From contig NZ_CP051680.1 in NCBI RefSeq assembly GCF_012849095.1, forward strand, positions 3,038,001-3,102,000: a stretch of 64,000 bases of DNA, read 5' to 3'. The notes under the pieces were generated by a model. That model worked only from the letters and a program-made list of their open reading frames with translations. It searched no databases and was not told the DNA's origin. Positions within the stretch are counted from its first letter, which is position 1. Each line of letters starts with the position of its first letter. This stretch comes from Cohnella herbarum. GTDB lineage: Bacteria; Bacillota; Bacilli; Paenibacillales; Paenibacillaceae. Position numbers and translations under genes: made by a program. Positions 37,102-45,271 of this stretch are shown one piece after another.

Positions 37102-37901
37102 AGCAGCTTATGTGGATTTGTCTCATTCTGATATCGATCTTGTCGCTGTTTCCTTTTTACATGATGATCGTCATGAGTACGTATTTCAATGAGGATTTGT
37201 TCAAAGGAATTCCGCTTCTTCCCAGCGACTATTTATTCGAGAACTTGAAGACGGTATTCAAATCCGACTTCCTGCGGGTATACGGCAATAGCTTGGTCGT
37301 GTCGATCACATCCGTCGCGCTCGCGCTGTTCACTAGCACGTTGATCGGTTACGCGATTGCCAAATTCAAATTCCGCGGCCGAAATTTTCTGCAGATTTTC
37401 GTTATCCTTACGATGATGGTGCCGACGCAGGTCGGATTGATCGGCTACATTATCGAAATGCGCCACATCGGCGTAGGAAACACTCTTTGGCCGATTATCT
37501 TCGTCTGGATGGCGTTCCCGTTCGGTGCGTTCTTCATGATCCAGTTCATGCGGGATGCGGTTCCGAACGATCTGCTCGAATGCGCGCGCATCGACGGCTG
37601 CTCGGAGCCGGGCATCTTGCTCCGCATCGTCCTTCCGATCATTAAGCCGGGGCTCGCGACGATGGCGACGATGGTGTTCCTGTGGTCGTGGAACAACTAC
37701 TTGCTCCCTCTGGTCACGATCAACAAATCGGATTGGTTCACGCTGCCGCTGTTCATCTCCAATCTCGGAATGGTCCATCGCACGGACTACGCCGCCCGCA
37801 TGGCCGCTCTCGCGATGACTACCGTCCCGGTGCTGATCTTGTTCATTTTGGGCTCCAGAACGTTCATGAAGGGCTTAACCGCCGGTGCTGTTAAGGGATA
37901 A
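37098..37901 (+). CDS. Sugar ABC transporter permease (second)
   Basis: A 267-residue MalG/UgpE-type permease with six helices and the EAA loop LECARIDGCSEPGILLRIVL. Together with the preceding permease it forms the channel. Translation is coupled by an ATGA overlap. Confidence 0.93.
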   Translation: MKQLMWICLILISILSLFPFYMMIVMSTYFNEDLFKGIPLLPSDYLFENLKTVFKSDFLRVYGNSLVVSITSVALALFTSTLIGYAIAKFKFRGRNFLQIFVILTMMVPTQVGLIGYIIEMRHIGVGNTLWPIIFVWMAFPFGAFFMIQFMRDAVPNDLLECARIDGCSEPGILLRIVLPIIKPGLATMATMVFLWSWNNYLLPLVTINKSDWFTLPLFISNLGMVHRTDYAARMAALAMTTVPVLILFILGSRTFMKGLTAGAVKG

Positions 37902-38073
37902 TGGGATTCGAGGGGAGCTGTTAACGGGAATGCGGTTGGGACCGTAGGTTACTGTTCATTGGAACGTTTGTGGTCTGTTTGCGGACTTGAGCACAACAAC
38001 AGGCGTAGCCTCGGCCGCTACCTCGGGACTATTCAAATCTTCTTTTTCCAACTATACTATCTTCTATGAGACG

Positions 38074-38125
38074 AAGAACGTCCTTATCCCGCTTTCGCGG
38101 ATAGGGGCGTTCTTTTTTATGCTTG
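38074..38125 (+). terminator. Terminator of the sugar transporter operon
   Basis: AAGAACG (38074-38080) and TATCCCGC form the left arm, and GCGGATA with CGTTCTT (to 38113) the right arm; six or more T residues follow. It lies about 175 bp after the last permease. The intervening 37902-38073 shows no gene. Confidence 0.75.
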
Positions 38126-38151
38126 AAAGGATTAACCTGAGTAATTTGACT

Positions 38152-38235
38152 GGTGTTGGTGTTGGTGTTGGTGTTGGTGTTGGTGTTGGTGTTGGTGTTG
38201 GTGTTGGTGTTGGTGTTGGTGTTGGTGTTGGTGTA
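38152..38235. repeat. Hexanucleotide microsatellite (GGTGTT)14
   Basis: An uninterrupted run of GGTGTT, nearly 14 copies, ends 6 bases before a TATAAT. It encodes VGVG in one frame but sits in no plausible gene. Confidence 0.95.
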
Positions 38236-38246
38236 TTGCGTATAAT
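38216..38246 (+). promoter_or_regulatory. Promoter of the nuclease-like gene, -35 inside the GGTGTT tract
   Basis: TATAAT at 38241-38246. The -35 position falls in the hexanucleotide tract, where TTGGTG occurs in every unit (for example 38216-38221). Predicted transcription start near 38253 gives a leader of only about 10 bases. Confidence 0.45.
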
Positions 38247-38263
38247 TCTAAGGGGGTTAAATG

Positions 38264-38935
38264 ATGGATTTTGAACAAGCTTACGCGGAGTTTATGCAAA
38301 ATCATATTGGGCGAAGATCAGGTGAACGGAGAGGCCGGTTGATAAGTCGAAATTTTCACGGTGAGAAGCTATTTCTGCAGAATATATGGTGGGTTCTTAA
38401 AGGAAACTTGGATAATTTGCATCCTGAGTATGAAATTATGGATTGGCGCAGCAGATCCTATTTCGCCGATTTTGCTTGGAAAACACCTTGGAATTTCACC
38501 CTCTTATTCGAAATCAAAGGCTTTGCCAAGCACATTCGAGATATGGATAGAAACGGATTCGATAATGACTCAAATCGAGAACTGTTTCTACAAGGGATCG
38601 GTTATCGCCTCATCTCCTTGACGTATGACAACGTTGCAAACCGCCCGGAATTATGCACCACATTGCTTCGTTTATTTTTTAGCCAATTTCAAGATGTTCA
38701 AGTACCTGAGCAAGTCACTCAACTTGGCGAAAAGGAAGTCATCAAATTCGCACTTAGACTCGCCCGCCCATTTCGTCCGATCGATGTATCACGAAATTTT
38801 CAGATCAATTACAGAACAACCATGAGGATTATTCGGCAGCTATTAGCAAAGGGCTGGATTGTACCTGTCATTACCGGTAAAGGCGATAGAGTCGTATGGT
38901 ATAGAGTCGCTGATGGGGCTATTCATTTTATTTGA
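38264..38935 (+). CDS. PD-(D/E)xK nuclease-like protein with C-terminal winged helix
   Basis: A 223-residue protein of unknown function. The first 140 residues resemble very-short-patch/DUF559-type endonuclease folds: HPEYEIMDWRSRSYFADF supplies a candidate catalytic Asp and LLFEIKGFAKH a candidate E-x-K, followed by LGYR-like GIGYRLISLTYDNV. The last ~65 residues (FRPIDVSRNFQINYRTTMRI and onward) look like a winged helix-turn-helix. I recall related proteins in Paenibacillaceae, but the assignment is by eye. The gene appears more AT-rich than its neighbours. ATG 38261 and ATG 38264 are both possible; AGGGGG is best spaced for the second. Confidence 0.6.
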   Translation: MDFEQAYAEFMQNHIGRRSGERRGRLISRNFHGEKLFLQNIWWVLKGNLDNLHPEYEIMDWRSRSYFADFAWKTPWNFTLLFEIKGFAKHIRDMDRNGFDNDSNRELFLQGIGYRLISLTYDNVANRPELCTTLLRLFFSQFQDVQVPEQVTQLGEKEVIKFALRLARPFRPIDVSRNFQINYRTTMRIIRQLLAKGWIVPVITGKGDRVVWYRVADGAIHFI

Positions 38936-39112
38936 TAATATCCGATGTCGGTGCAGAAGTAGCTATTCCGGAGTAGCTAATTCAAGACAAACTCACCTAA
39001 TACTACCGAGCTTAATGCATAAATGCGCTTTCTCGTTCAAGTACCAATGAACCATTGACTGGATAATGACTGTCCAGCTAATCTAAAATTCTACTCACTC
39101 CAGCCGACAGAA

Positions 39113-39301
39113 AATCTAAGTGTAAAAATTACATTTAGATTTGCCTAAATTCCTCGTTTCCACCATCTAAATGTAAAAGATACACTTAATTTGACTGAAT
39201 TCGTGTTAAATCGAAATATTCGCCTGAACTAGTTGTATTTTTTACACTTAGTCATTCGAGCGAGAAAAACTCCACAAACTAGTTGTATTTTTTACACTTA
39301 G
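39113..39301. repeat. Repeat E: four units of 50-51 bp built on a TGTAAAAA core, last two inverted
   Basis: TCTAAGTG at 39115 and TCTAAATG at 39166 start units 51 bp apart. AACTAGTTGTATTTTTTACA begins at 39227 and again at 39277 (50 bp apart), and its reverse complement matches the first two cores. The first core forms a 14-bp stem AAATCTAAGTGTAA with TTACATTTAGATTT. Confidence 0.75.
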
Positions 39302-39316
39302 GTGTACGGGCGGCTG

Positions 39317-39815
39317 ATTTACTGGGACTACTGGAGCTATTCGAGCTACTGAGGCTACTGGAGGCTACTGGAAGTTACTGGGACTACTGGAGCTACTGGG
39401 GCTACTGGAGCTACTGGAGCTACTGGAGCTACTGGAGCTACTGGAGCTACTGGAGCTACTGGAGCTACTGGGACTATTGGAGCTACTGAGGCTACTGGAT
39501 TTACTGGAGCTAAAGAGGCTACTGGGACTACTGGAGCTACTCGAGCTACTCGAGCTACTTAGGCTACTGGATTTACTGGAGCTACTGAGGCTACTGGAGC
39601 TAAAGAGGCTGCTGGGACTACTGGAGCTACTGAGGCTAATGGAGCTAAAGAGGCTGCTGGGACTACTGGGACTACTGGAGCTACTGGAGCTACTGGAGCT
39701 ACTCGAGCTACTTAGGCTACTGGAGCTACTGGATTTTACTGGGGCTACTGGAGCTACTGGAGCTACTGGATTTTACTGGGGCTACTGGAGTTACTGGAGC
39801 TAGTCGAGTTTTGCC
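39317..39815 (+). pseudogene. Decayed collagen-like (Gly-Ala-Thr) repeat
   Basis: About fifty copies of a 9-bp unit, GGAGCTACT, which in one frame reads Gly-Ala-Thr as in bacterial collagen-like proteins of spore formers. The Gly-X-Y frame is broken by insertions (GGAGGCTACTGG near 39360), by GAG and CGA in place of GGA, and by TAG (for example near 39558 and 39713). No signal peptide, ribosome site or globular C-terminal domain is joined to it. The other frames give Glu-Leu-Leu and Ser-Tyr-Trp repeats without biological support. Confidence 0.6.
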
Positions 39816-39840
39816 AAGTTTGCCAAAGTTCCCCCAAACA

Positions 39841-39878
39841 AGAAACGCCCTCCCCGAAGGGAAGGCGGCGTTTCTTTG
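39841..39878. terminator. Terminator of sdhCAB
   Basis: AGAAACGCC (39841-39849) and GGCGTTTCT (39867-39875) with an inner CCTCCC/GGGAAGG stem, directly after the sdhB stop. Confidence 0.75.
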
Positions 39879-39880
39879 TA

Positions 39881-40666
39881 TTACATGCCAAGCCATTGCT
39901 TGAACAGTTGCTTGGTCGTGTCTCTGTTCATCGCCGCGATGGAAGTCGTTAGCGGGATGCCTTTCGGACAGGAGCGAACGCAGTTCTGCGAGTTACCGCA
40001 GCCTTCGATGCCGCCTTCTTCCATCAGCGCGTCAAGACGCTCGTGAGCGTTCATTTCGCCCGTTGGATGGGCGTTGAACAAGCGAACTTGCGAGATCGAC
40101 GCCGGGCCGATGAAGCTGTTCCTATCGTTGACGTTCGGGCAAGCCTCGAGGCAAACGCCGCAAGTCATGCACTTGGACAGCTCGTAAGCCCATTGGCGTT
40201 TCGATTCGGCCATGCGAGGACCCGGTCCAAGATCGTACGTACCGTCGATCGGAATCCAAGCTTTAACCTTCTTAAGCGCGTTGAACATCCGTTCGCGGTT
40301 GATGACCAAATCCCTTACGACAGGGAAAGTCGCCATCGGCTCCAAGCGAATCGGCTGCTCCAGCTTATCGATGAGCGAGCTGCACGCTTGGCGCGGCTTG
40401 CCGTTGATGACCATCGAGCAAGCTCCGCACACTTCTTCCAGACAGTTGGATTCCCAGCAGACCGGAGCGGTTTTCTCTCCGTTGGATTTAACGGGATTGC
40501 GCTGAATTTCCATCAACGCGCTAATGACGTTCATATTCGGGCGGTACGGAACTTCGAATTCCTCCGTGAATGGGGAGGCATCCGGACGTTCCCGTCGCGT
40601 AATGATGAACTTGACTTTACGACCCGTAGCCGTGGTCGCTTTCGTTGCAGTAGTAGCTTCCGCCAT
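39881..40666 (-). CDS. sdhB: Succinate dehydrogenase iron-sulfur subunit
   Basis: A 261-residue subunit. The [2Fe-2S] ligands lie in CWESNCLEEVCGACSMVING and the [4Fe-4S]/[3Fe-4S] ligands in CMTCGVCLEACPNV and CGNSQNCVRSCPKG. A short Ala/Thr-rich N-terminal extension (residues 2-15) precedes the ferredoxin domain. It passes electrons from the flavoprotein to the cytochrome b and menaquinone. It starts 3 bp after sdhA. Confidence 0.97.
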   Translation of the reverse strand: MAEATTATKATTATGRKVKFIITRRERPDASPFTEEFEVPYRPNMNVISALMEIQRNPVKSNGEKTAPVCWESNCLEEVCGACSMVINGKPRQACSSLIDKLEQPIRLEPMATFPVVRDLVINRERMFNALKKVKAWIPIDGTYDLGPGPRMAESKRQWAYELSKCMTCGVCLEACPNVNDRNSFIGPASISQVRLFNAHPTGEMNAHERLDALMEEGGIEGCGNSQNCVRSCPKGIPLTTSIAAMNRDTTKQLFKQWLGM

Positions 40667-40669
40667 GAC

Positions 40670-42427
40670 TTAGCCCTCCTTCTTCTTGTTGGTGGAGTAG
40701 TCGCGCTTCCGCGGCTTAATCAACGATACATCGACGTCCTCGTACGAAATCTGCGGACCTTCCGGCGTAAACGACGCTAAAGTCGTCTTCAAGAAGTTAT
40801 CGTCGTCGCGTTCAGGGAAGTCCGGCTTATAGTGAGCTCCGCGGCTTTCGTCGCGTTGAAGCGCCCCTGCCGTCATCGCCTCGGCCAGCTCAAGCATGTT
40901 CCACAGCTGACGGGTAAACGCCGCTCCCGCGTTATTCCAATTCGCGGTATCGTTGATATTAATATTTTTGTAACGCTGTTTGAGTTCCTTGATCTTGCCG
41001 ATGGTCTCTTCCAGCTTCTTGTTGTAACGGACGACGGTCATGTTGTTCGTCATCCATTCGCCGAGCTCTCTGCTCAATACATAAGCGTTTTCCTTGCCGT
41101 CCATTTTCAGGATCGACTCGAATTTGTTCGCTTGTTTTTTGCGCTCGTTCTCGAATACGCTCTCCGATACGTCCTCGGCCGATTTTTTCAATCCACGGAT
41201 GTACTCGATCGCTTTCGGTCCGGTTACCATGCCGCCGAAGATCGCGGACAACAAGGAGTTCGCGCCGAGACGGTTCGCGCCGTGATATTGATAATCGCAC
41301 TCTCCGCAAGCGAATAGCCCCGGAACGTTCGTCATTTGATTGTAATCGACCCACAAGCCGCCCATCGAATAGTGAACCGCCGGGAAGATCTGCATCGGAA
41401 TTTTCCGCGGATCGTCTCCGGTGAACTTCTCGTAGATTTCGATAATTCCTCCAAGCTTAACGTCAAGCTCCTTCGGATCCTTATGCGAAAGATCGAGATA
41501 AACTCTGTTCTCGCCGTTGATGCCGAGATTCTGGTTTACGCACACGTCGAAGATTTCGCGAGTCGCGATATCCCGCGGAACGAGGTTACCGTATGCCGGA
41601 TATTTTTCTTCGAGGAAGTACCAAGGCTTGCCGTCTTTATAGGTCCAGATCCGGCCGCCTTCTCCCCTTGCCGATTCGCTCATGAGACGGTTTTTGTCGT
41701 CGCCGGGAATCGCGGTCGGGTGAATCTGAATGAACTCCCCGTTCGCATAATGCACGCCTTGCTGATAAACCGCGCTCGCCGCCGTTCCCGTATTGATTAC
41801 GGAGTTCGTCGTTTTGCCGAAAATAATCCCGGGACCGCCGGTGGCCAGAATGACCGCATCGCCGCGGAACGTGACCGATTCCATCGTGCGCAGATCTTGC
41901 GCGGAAATCCCGCGGCAAACTCCGTCGTCATCGATGACCGCTCCCGTAAATTCCCAATGCTCGAATTTCTGCACCAGTCCCGCGACTTCCCAACGCCGAA
42001 CCTGCTCGTCCAGCGCGTACAACAGTTGCTGTCCCGTCGTAGCTCCGGCGAATGCCGTACGGTGATATTGCGTTCCTCCGAACCGGCGGAAATCGAGCAA
42101 TCCTTCCGGGGTACGGCTGAACATTACGCCCATCCGGTCCATCAAGTGGATAATGCCGGGCGCCGCTTCGCACATTGCTTTAACCGGAGGTTGATTCGCG
42201 AGGAAGTCGCCTCCATACACCGTATCGTCAAAGTGCTCCCAAGGGGAATCGCCTTCGCCTTTTGTATTTACAGCTCCGTTAATACCGCCTTGCGCGCATA
42301 CGGAGTGAGATCTTTTAACCGGTACCAGCGAGAATAGATCGACCCGAACTCCCGCTTCCGCCGCTTTAATCGTCGCCATTAATCCGGCAAGTCCGCCTCC
42401 GACGACAATTACTTTTTGAGTAGCCAT
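40670..42427 (-). CDS. sdhA: Succinate dehydrogenase flavoprotein subunit
   Basis: A 585-residue subunit. The FAD-binding motif VGGGLAGLMATIKAAEAG is at the N terminus; RSHSVCAQGGINGA holds the histidine expected to carry the FAD. Catalytic-region segments FIQIHPTA, RDIATREI and HYSMGGLWVDYN are intact. It oxidises succinate to fumarate. GAGGAGAAAC precedes its ATG. The Bacillus-type order is sdhC, sdhA, sdhB. Confidence 0.97.
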   Translation of the reverse strand: MATQKVIVVGGGLAGLMATIKAAEAGVRVDLFSLVPVKRSHSVCAQGGINGAVNTKGEGDSPWEHFDDTVYGGDFLANQPPVKAMCEAAPGIIHLMDRMGVMFSRTPEGLLDFRRFGGTQYHRTAFAGATTGQQLLYALDEQVRRWEVAGLVQKFEHWEFTGAVIDDDGVCRGISAQDLRTMESVTFRGDAVILATGGPGIIFGKTTNSVINTGTAASAVYQQGVHYANGEFIQIHPTAIPGDDKNRLMSESARGEGGRIWTYKDGKPWYFLEEKYPAYGNLVPRDIATREIFDVCVNQNLGINGENRVYLDLSHKDPKELDVKLGGIIEIYEKFTGDDPRKIPMQIFPAVHYSMGGLWVDYNQMTNVPGLFACGECDYQYHGANRLGANSLLSAIFGGMVTGPKAIEYIRGLKKSAEDVSESVFENERKKQANKFESILKMDGKENAYVLSRELGEWMTNNMTVVRYNKKLEETIGKIKELKQRYKNININDTANWNNAGAAFTRQLWNMLELAEAMTAGALQRDESRGAHYKPDFPERDDDNFLKTTLASFTPEGPQISYEDVDVSLIKPRKRDYSTNKKKEG

Positions 42428-42445
42428 AATTTGTTTCTCCTCCCT

Positions 42446-43117
42446 CTAACCGATCGAGACTGAACTTAACGCCGTTGCTGCAGCCGATGCGAACTCGTCG
42501 CCGCGGAATGCGAACAAGGACAACAAGAACAGTGCCGACAAGATTACGAAGATGACCATGCAAATATTAGAGGAAACTTTCTGAGCGCGCGGGCCAACCG
42601 TAATTCCCCAGCTCACCAAGAAAGCCCACAAACCGTTCGCGAAGTGGAACGTCGCGGCGATTACGCCGATGATGTAAGCCGTGAAGACGAGCGGGTCGCT
42701 AACGATTCCGTTCATGTGTTGACCCAGTTCTTCATGCGTAACGTTGCCGAGCGTAATCTGGAATCGGGTTTCGTAGAAATGCCATGCCACGAAAATAAAC
42801 GTGATTACCCCCGTAATCCGTTGCAACGTGAACGCCCAGTTGCGGCCATAGCTGAATCGGCCCGTGTTAATGTTCGATTGATACGCGATGTACAGTCCGT
42901 ATACCCCATGGAATAAAATGGGCAACCAGATAACGAACAATTCCAGCCAGAATACAAGAGGTACGCTGTTCAAGAAGTCGATGCTTTTCGTGAAGCCCTC
43001 CTGTCCGCCTTCGTAAGCGGAATAGTTCGTCAGCGCATGCTCGATAATGAACAATCCAAGCGGAATTACGCCAAGCAACGAATGAAGCTTTCTCGGTAAA
43101 TAAGAATTACCTTTCAT
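42446..43117 (-). CDS. sdhC: Succinate dehydrogenase cytochrome b558 subunit
   Basis: A 223-residue membrane protein with five hydrophobic helices and histidines suitable as haem ligands (SLLGVIPLGLFIIEH, LFHGVYGLY, AWHFYETR, TFHFANGLW). It anchors the other two subunits and reduces menaquinone. It is the first gene of the operon, divergent from a LysR regulator. Confidence 0.95.
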   Translation of the reverse strand: MKGNSYLPRKLHSLLGVIPLGLFIIEHALTNYSAYEGGQEGFTKSIDFLNSVPLVFWLELFVIWLPILFHGVYGLYIAYQSNINTGRFSYGRNWAFTLQRITGVITFIFVAWHFYETRFQITLGNVTHEELGQHMNGIVSDPLVFTAYIIGVIAATFHFANGLWAFLVSWGITVGPRAQKVSSNICMVIFVILSALFLLSLFAFRGDEFASAAATALSSVSIG

Positions 43118-43274
43118 GTCTGTGTTCGATCTCCTTTCGCATCCGTGCTTCGACTTCAGATGACGAAGTTTCCATACGTCACCATTTTGTCACCGCTTTT
43201 AAGGTTACCCTATTTTCGCTTATAATGGAACTGCTTATTTAATATTAAAACTTATAACTAAAACGCATAAGAGG

Positions 43275-44204
43275 ATGGTGTTCCCTGTGCTCGAAGATAT
43301 GCGGCTATTCGCGACGATTGTAGAACAAACAAGCCTAAACAAAGCAGCGGAAAGATTAAACCTGTCGCAACCCGCCCTGTCCCGCCGTTTAGCCCGGCTT
43401 GAATCGGAGCTTGAGGTCGACCTGTTCCGAAGAATCGGCAAGCGACTCGAACTAACGGCAGCCGGACAAGTCACTTACGAATTCGCGCTTGAGTTACGAC
43501 AATTCCACGGCAGCTATTTACAGAAACTGAACGCTTTCAAATCGTCGGAAGCGCACGTAGCTACGATCGGAGCCAGCTTGACGACTCTCCAGACGACGCT
43601 GCCCGATCTTATTACCGCAATTACCGAGAAGCACCCTAATCTTGAGATTAAAGCCGTCACGGGCAAGTCGCACGAAATCGCCACGCTCGTTAAAGAACGC
43701 AAAGTCGATTTCGGAATCGTAGCCTCGTCCGTCATCTACGATCCCGCTATTACCAGTTTACCCTTGTTTGAAGATCATCTTATCCTCGTCCTTCCGAGAA
43801 CGCATATTATATTAGAAAGAACGCAATTGGAAATGTCCGATCTCGACGGCCTTCCGATGATTCTTTTTGCGCCGGGAACGTGGTACCGAACTCTGACAGA
43901 CGAATTATTAAAAAAATATAACCTTAAGCCGGATGTCCGGATGGAAATCGACTCTTTCGAGGCCATTATTCGGTTATTATCCGCTTGCCGCGCGGGCACT
44001 TTGCTTCCTAAATCTTACCTGCGCGAGCAAGTTCTCATCGATAACGATTTATACCTCGTGCGCATCAAAGAGCTTGAGGGGACTAAGCGGACGACGTCTC
44101 TCATTCACGGCGACCCGGTCTGGCTCGCTCCTTCGACGCGCTATTTGATCGAGGAAACGACCGCCTATTTCGACCGCGGGGCAAACCGTCTCAAAGAATC
44201 TTAA
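43275..44204 (+). CDS. LysR family transcriptional regulator
   Basis: A 309-residue protein with winged helix TSLNKAAERLNLSQPALSRR and a substrate-binding-like effector domain. The frame opens at ATG 43275, but GTG 43287 (then LEDMRLFATIV) is the start expected from the family. It is divergent from sdhCAB with about 160 bp between, so it may regulate sdh or itself; the effector cannot be read. Confidence 0.9.
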   Translation: MVFPVLEDMRLFATIVEQTSLNKAAERLNLSQPALSRRLARLESELEVDLFRRIGKRLELTAAGQVTYEFALELRQFHGSYLQKLNAFKSSEAHVATIGASLTTLQTTLPDLITAITEKHPNLEIKAVTGKSHEIATLVKERKVDFGIVASSVIYDPAITSLPLFEDHLILVLPRTHIILERTQLEMSDLDGLPMILFAPGTWYRTLTDELLKKYNLKPDVRMEIDSFEAIIRLLSACRAGTLLPKSYLREQVLIDNDLYLVRIKELEGTKRTTSLIHGDPVWLAPSTRYLIEETTAYFDRGANRLKES

Positions 44205-44317
44205 TCTAACGAAAAAATCGGTCCGACTCCTGATTTTTCCTGTTTTAACCGCCTGCTCGCTATGGTACCTTTTACAGGTAGTTGGGGCGCCCTTCTTAGG
44301 AACGCAACAACAAAACA

Positions 44318-44458
44318 TTCCGGCCAAAACCGTCAGGTGCGGGGGGACAAGTATTAAAAGCACATACTCGAAACGAACCTATACATGTGCAGGGGTGAAG
44401 CGCAATCGCGCAGGGCTGATCTCCCAGTCCGAATCCGACAGCTAACCTCGCCGGCCCA
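44318..44458 (+). promoter_or_regulatory. ydaO/yuaA-type c-di-AMP riboswitch upstream of the LysM/3D gene
   Basis: Class landmarks appear in order: GCGGGGGGAC, AGGGGTGAAGCGC, and the nearly invariant CCGAATCCGACAGCTAACCT. The element ends about 20 bases before the AGGAGG ribosome site of the gene at 44479. No clear terminator follows, so the switch may act through an alternative terminator not seen here or on translation. Confidence 0.9.
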
Positions 44459-44478
44459 TCTCTAGGAGGATATACGTA

Positions 44479-45132
44479 ATGAAACACGGTTTGAAAAAAT
44501 TGAGCATACGATCTTCAGCGCTTCTTCTTGGAGCGGCATTGGCACTACCGGGACTGACAGCACACGCGGCAACGACTCACACCGCTAAAAATTCCGATAC
44601 GTTTTGGAAGCTTTCAACCCAATACAAAGTGCCGCTTCAGAAATTGATGAACGCGAACCCTTCCGTCGATCCTTTGAATATCTACACCGGATTAAAGCTT
44701 GTGATCCCGAGCAGCACGGCCAACTCCGGGAGCGCTTCCAAGGCGACAGCCGCTGCCGACTCGAGCAAGCCCGTCCAAATGCAATCGACGTCGACCGCGG
44801 AGTCGCTCGCTTACTCCAAAATTATCGACATTAAAGCTTCGGCTTATTCGGCTGCTGCCGAGGAGAACGGCGGATGGGGGGCTGTCGATTATTTCGGCAA
44901 TCCGCTTAAGCTCGGAACGATAGCCGTGGACCCGAAAGTCATCGCCTTCGGAACGAGAGTATACATTGAAGGATACGATTTCAATGGCTTGCCTCAGGGA
45001 GGCATGTACGCGCGGGCATTGGATGCGGGTGGCGCGATCAAGGGCAAACGAATCGATATTTTCGTTCCGGGTTCCCGTTCTTTCGTCTCGAGTTTCGGTT
45101 TTCAGAACGTCAAAGTCTACATTTTAGAATAG
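44479..45132 (+). CDS. Secreted LysM and 3D-domain protein (YocH-like cell-wall hydrolase)
   Basis: A 217-residue protein with a signal peptide (about 1-30, ending AHA), one LysM domain (about 33-76, HTAKNSDTFWKLSTQYKVPL), a Ser/Ala linker and a C-terminal 3D domain (about 120-217) in which the three aspartates are seen in VDPK, ALDAGG and KRIDIF. 3D domains form the catalytic barrel of lytic transglycosylase-like wall enzymes. Control by a c-di-AMP riboswitch is a known arrangement for such wall hydrolases. Confidence 0.92.
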   Translation: MKHGLKKLSIRSSALLLGAALALPGLTAHAATTHTAKNSDTFWKLSTQYKVPLQKLMNANPSVDPLNIYTGLKLVIPSSTANSGSASKATAAADSSKPVQMQSTSTAESLAYSKIIDIKASAYSAAAEENGGWGAVDYFGNPLKLGTIAVDPKVIAFGTRVYIEGYDFNGLPQGGMYARALDAGGAIKGKRIDIFVPGSRSFVSSFGFQNVKVYILE

Positions 45133-45160
45133 TTCCGGCCATTCGAATATCGCGCGCTAT

Positions 45161-45200
45161 AAATAAACCTAGGCTCCGATTGCGGACCCTAGGTTTATTT
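45161..45200. terminator. Bidirectional terminator between convergent genes
   Basis: AAATAAACCTAGG (45161-45173) and CCTAGGTTTATTT (45188-45200) form a perfect 13-bp stem with a 14-base loop. It serves the LysM/3D gene and the convergent deacetylase gene. Confidence 0.8.
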
Positions 45201-45271
45201 AATCCGTTCACTCCGCAACCATACAATTCGTAAGCTGCCTACCTGACCGATTTCCACGGTCGGGTACGATT

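Noticed and set aside
37987..38274. Open frame ending in a Val-Gly repeat
   Set aside because: It crosses a terminator and the microsatellite and overlaps the promoter of the next gene.
39283..39803. Leu- and Trp/Tyr-rich repeat proteins
   Set aside because: These are out-of-frame readings of the GGAGCTACT repeat; the only meaningful frame is Gly-Ala-Thr and it is broken.
41336..42337. Long open frame (333 codons) on the plus strand
   Set aside because: It is antisense to sdhA throughout, has no ribosome site, and its peptide has no recognisable pattern.
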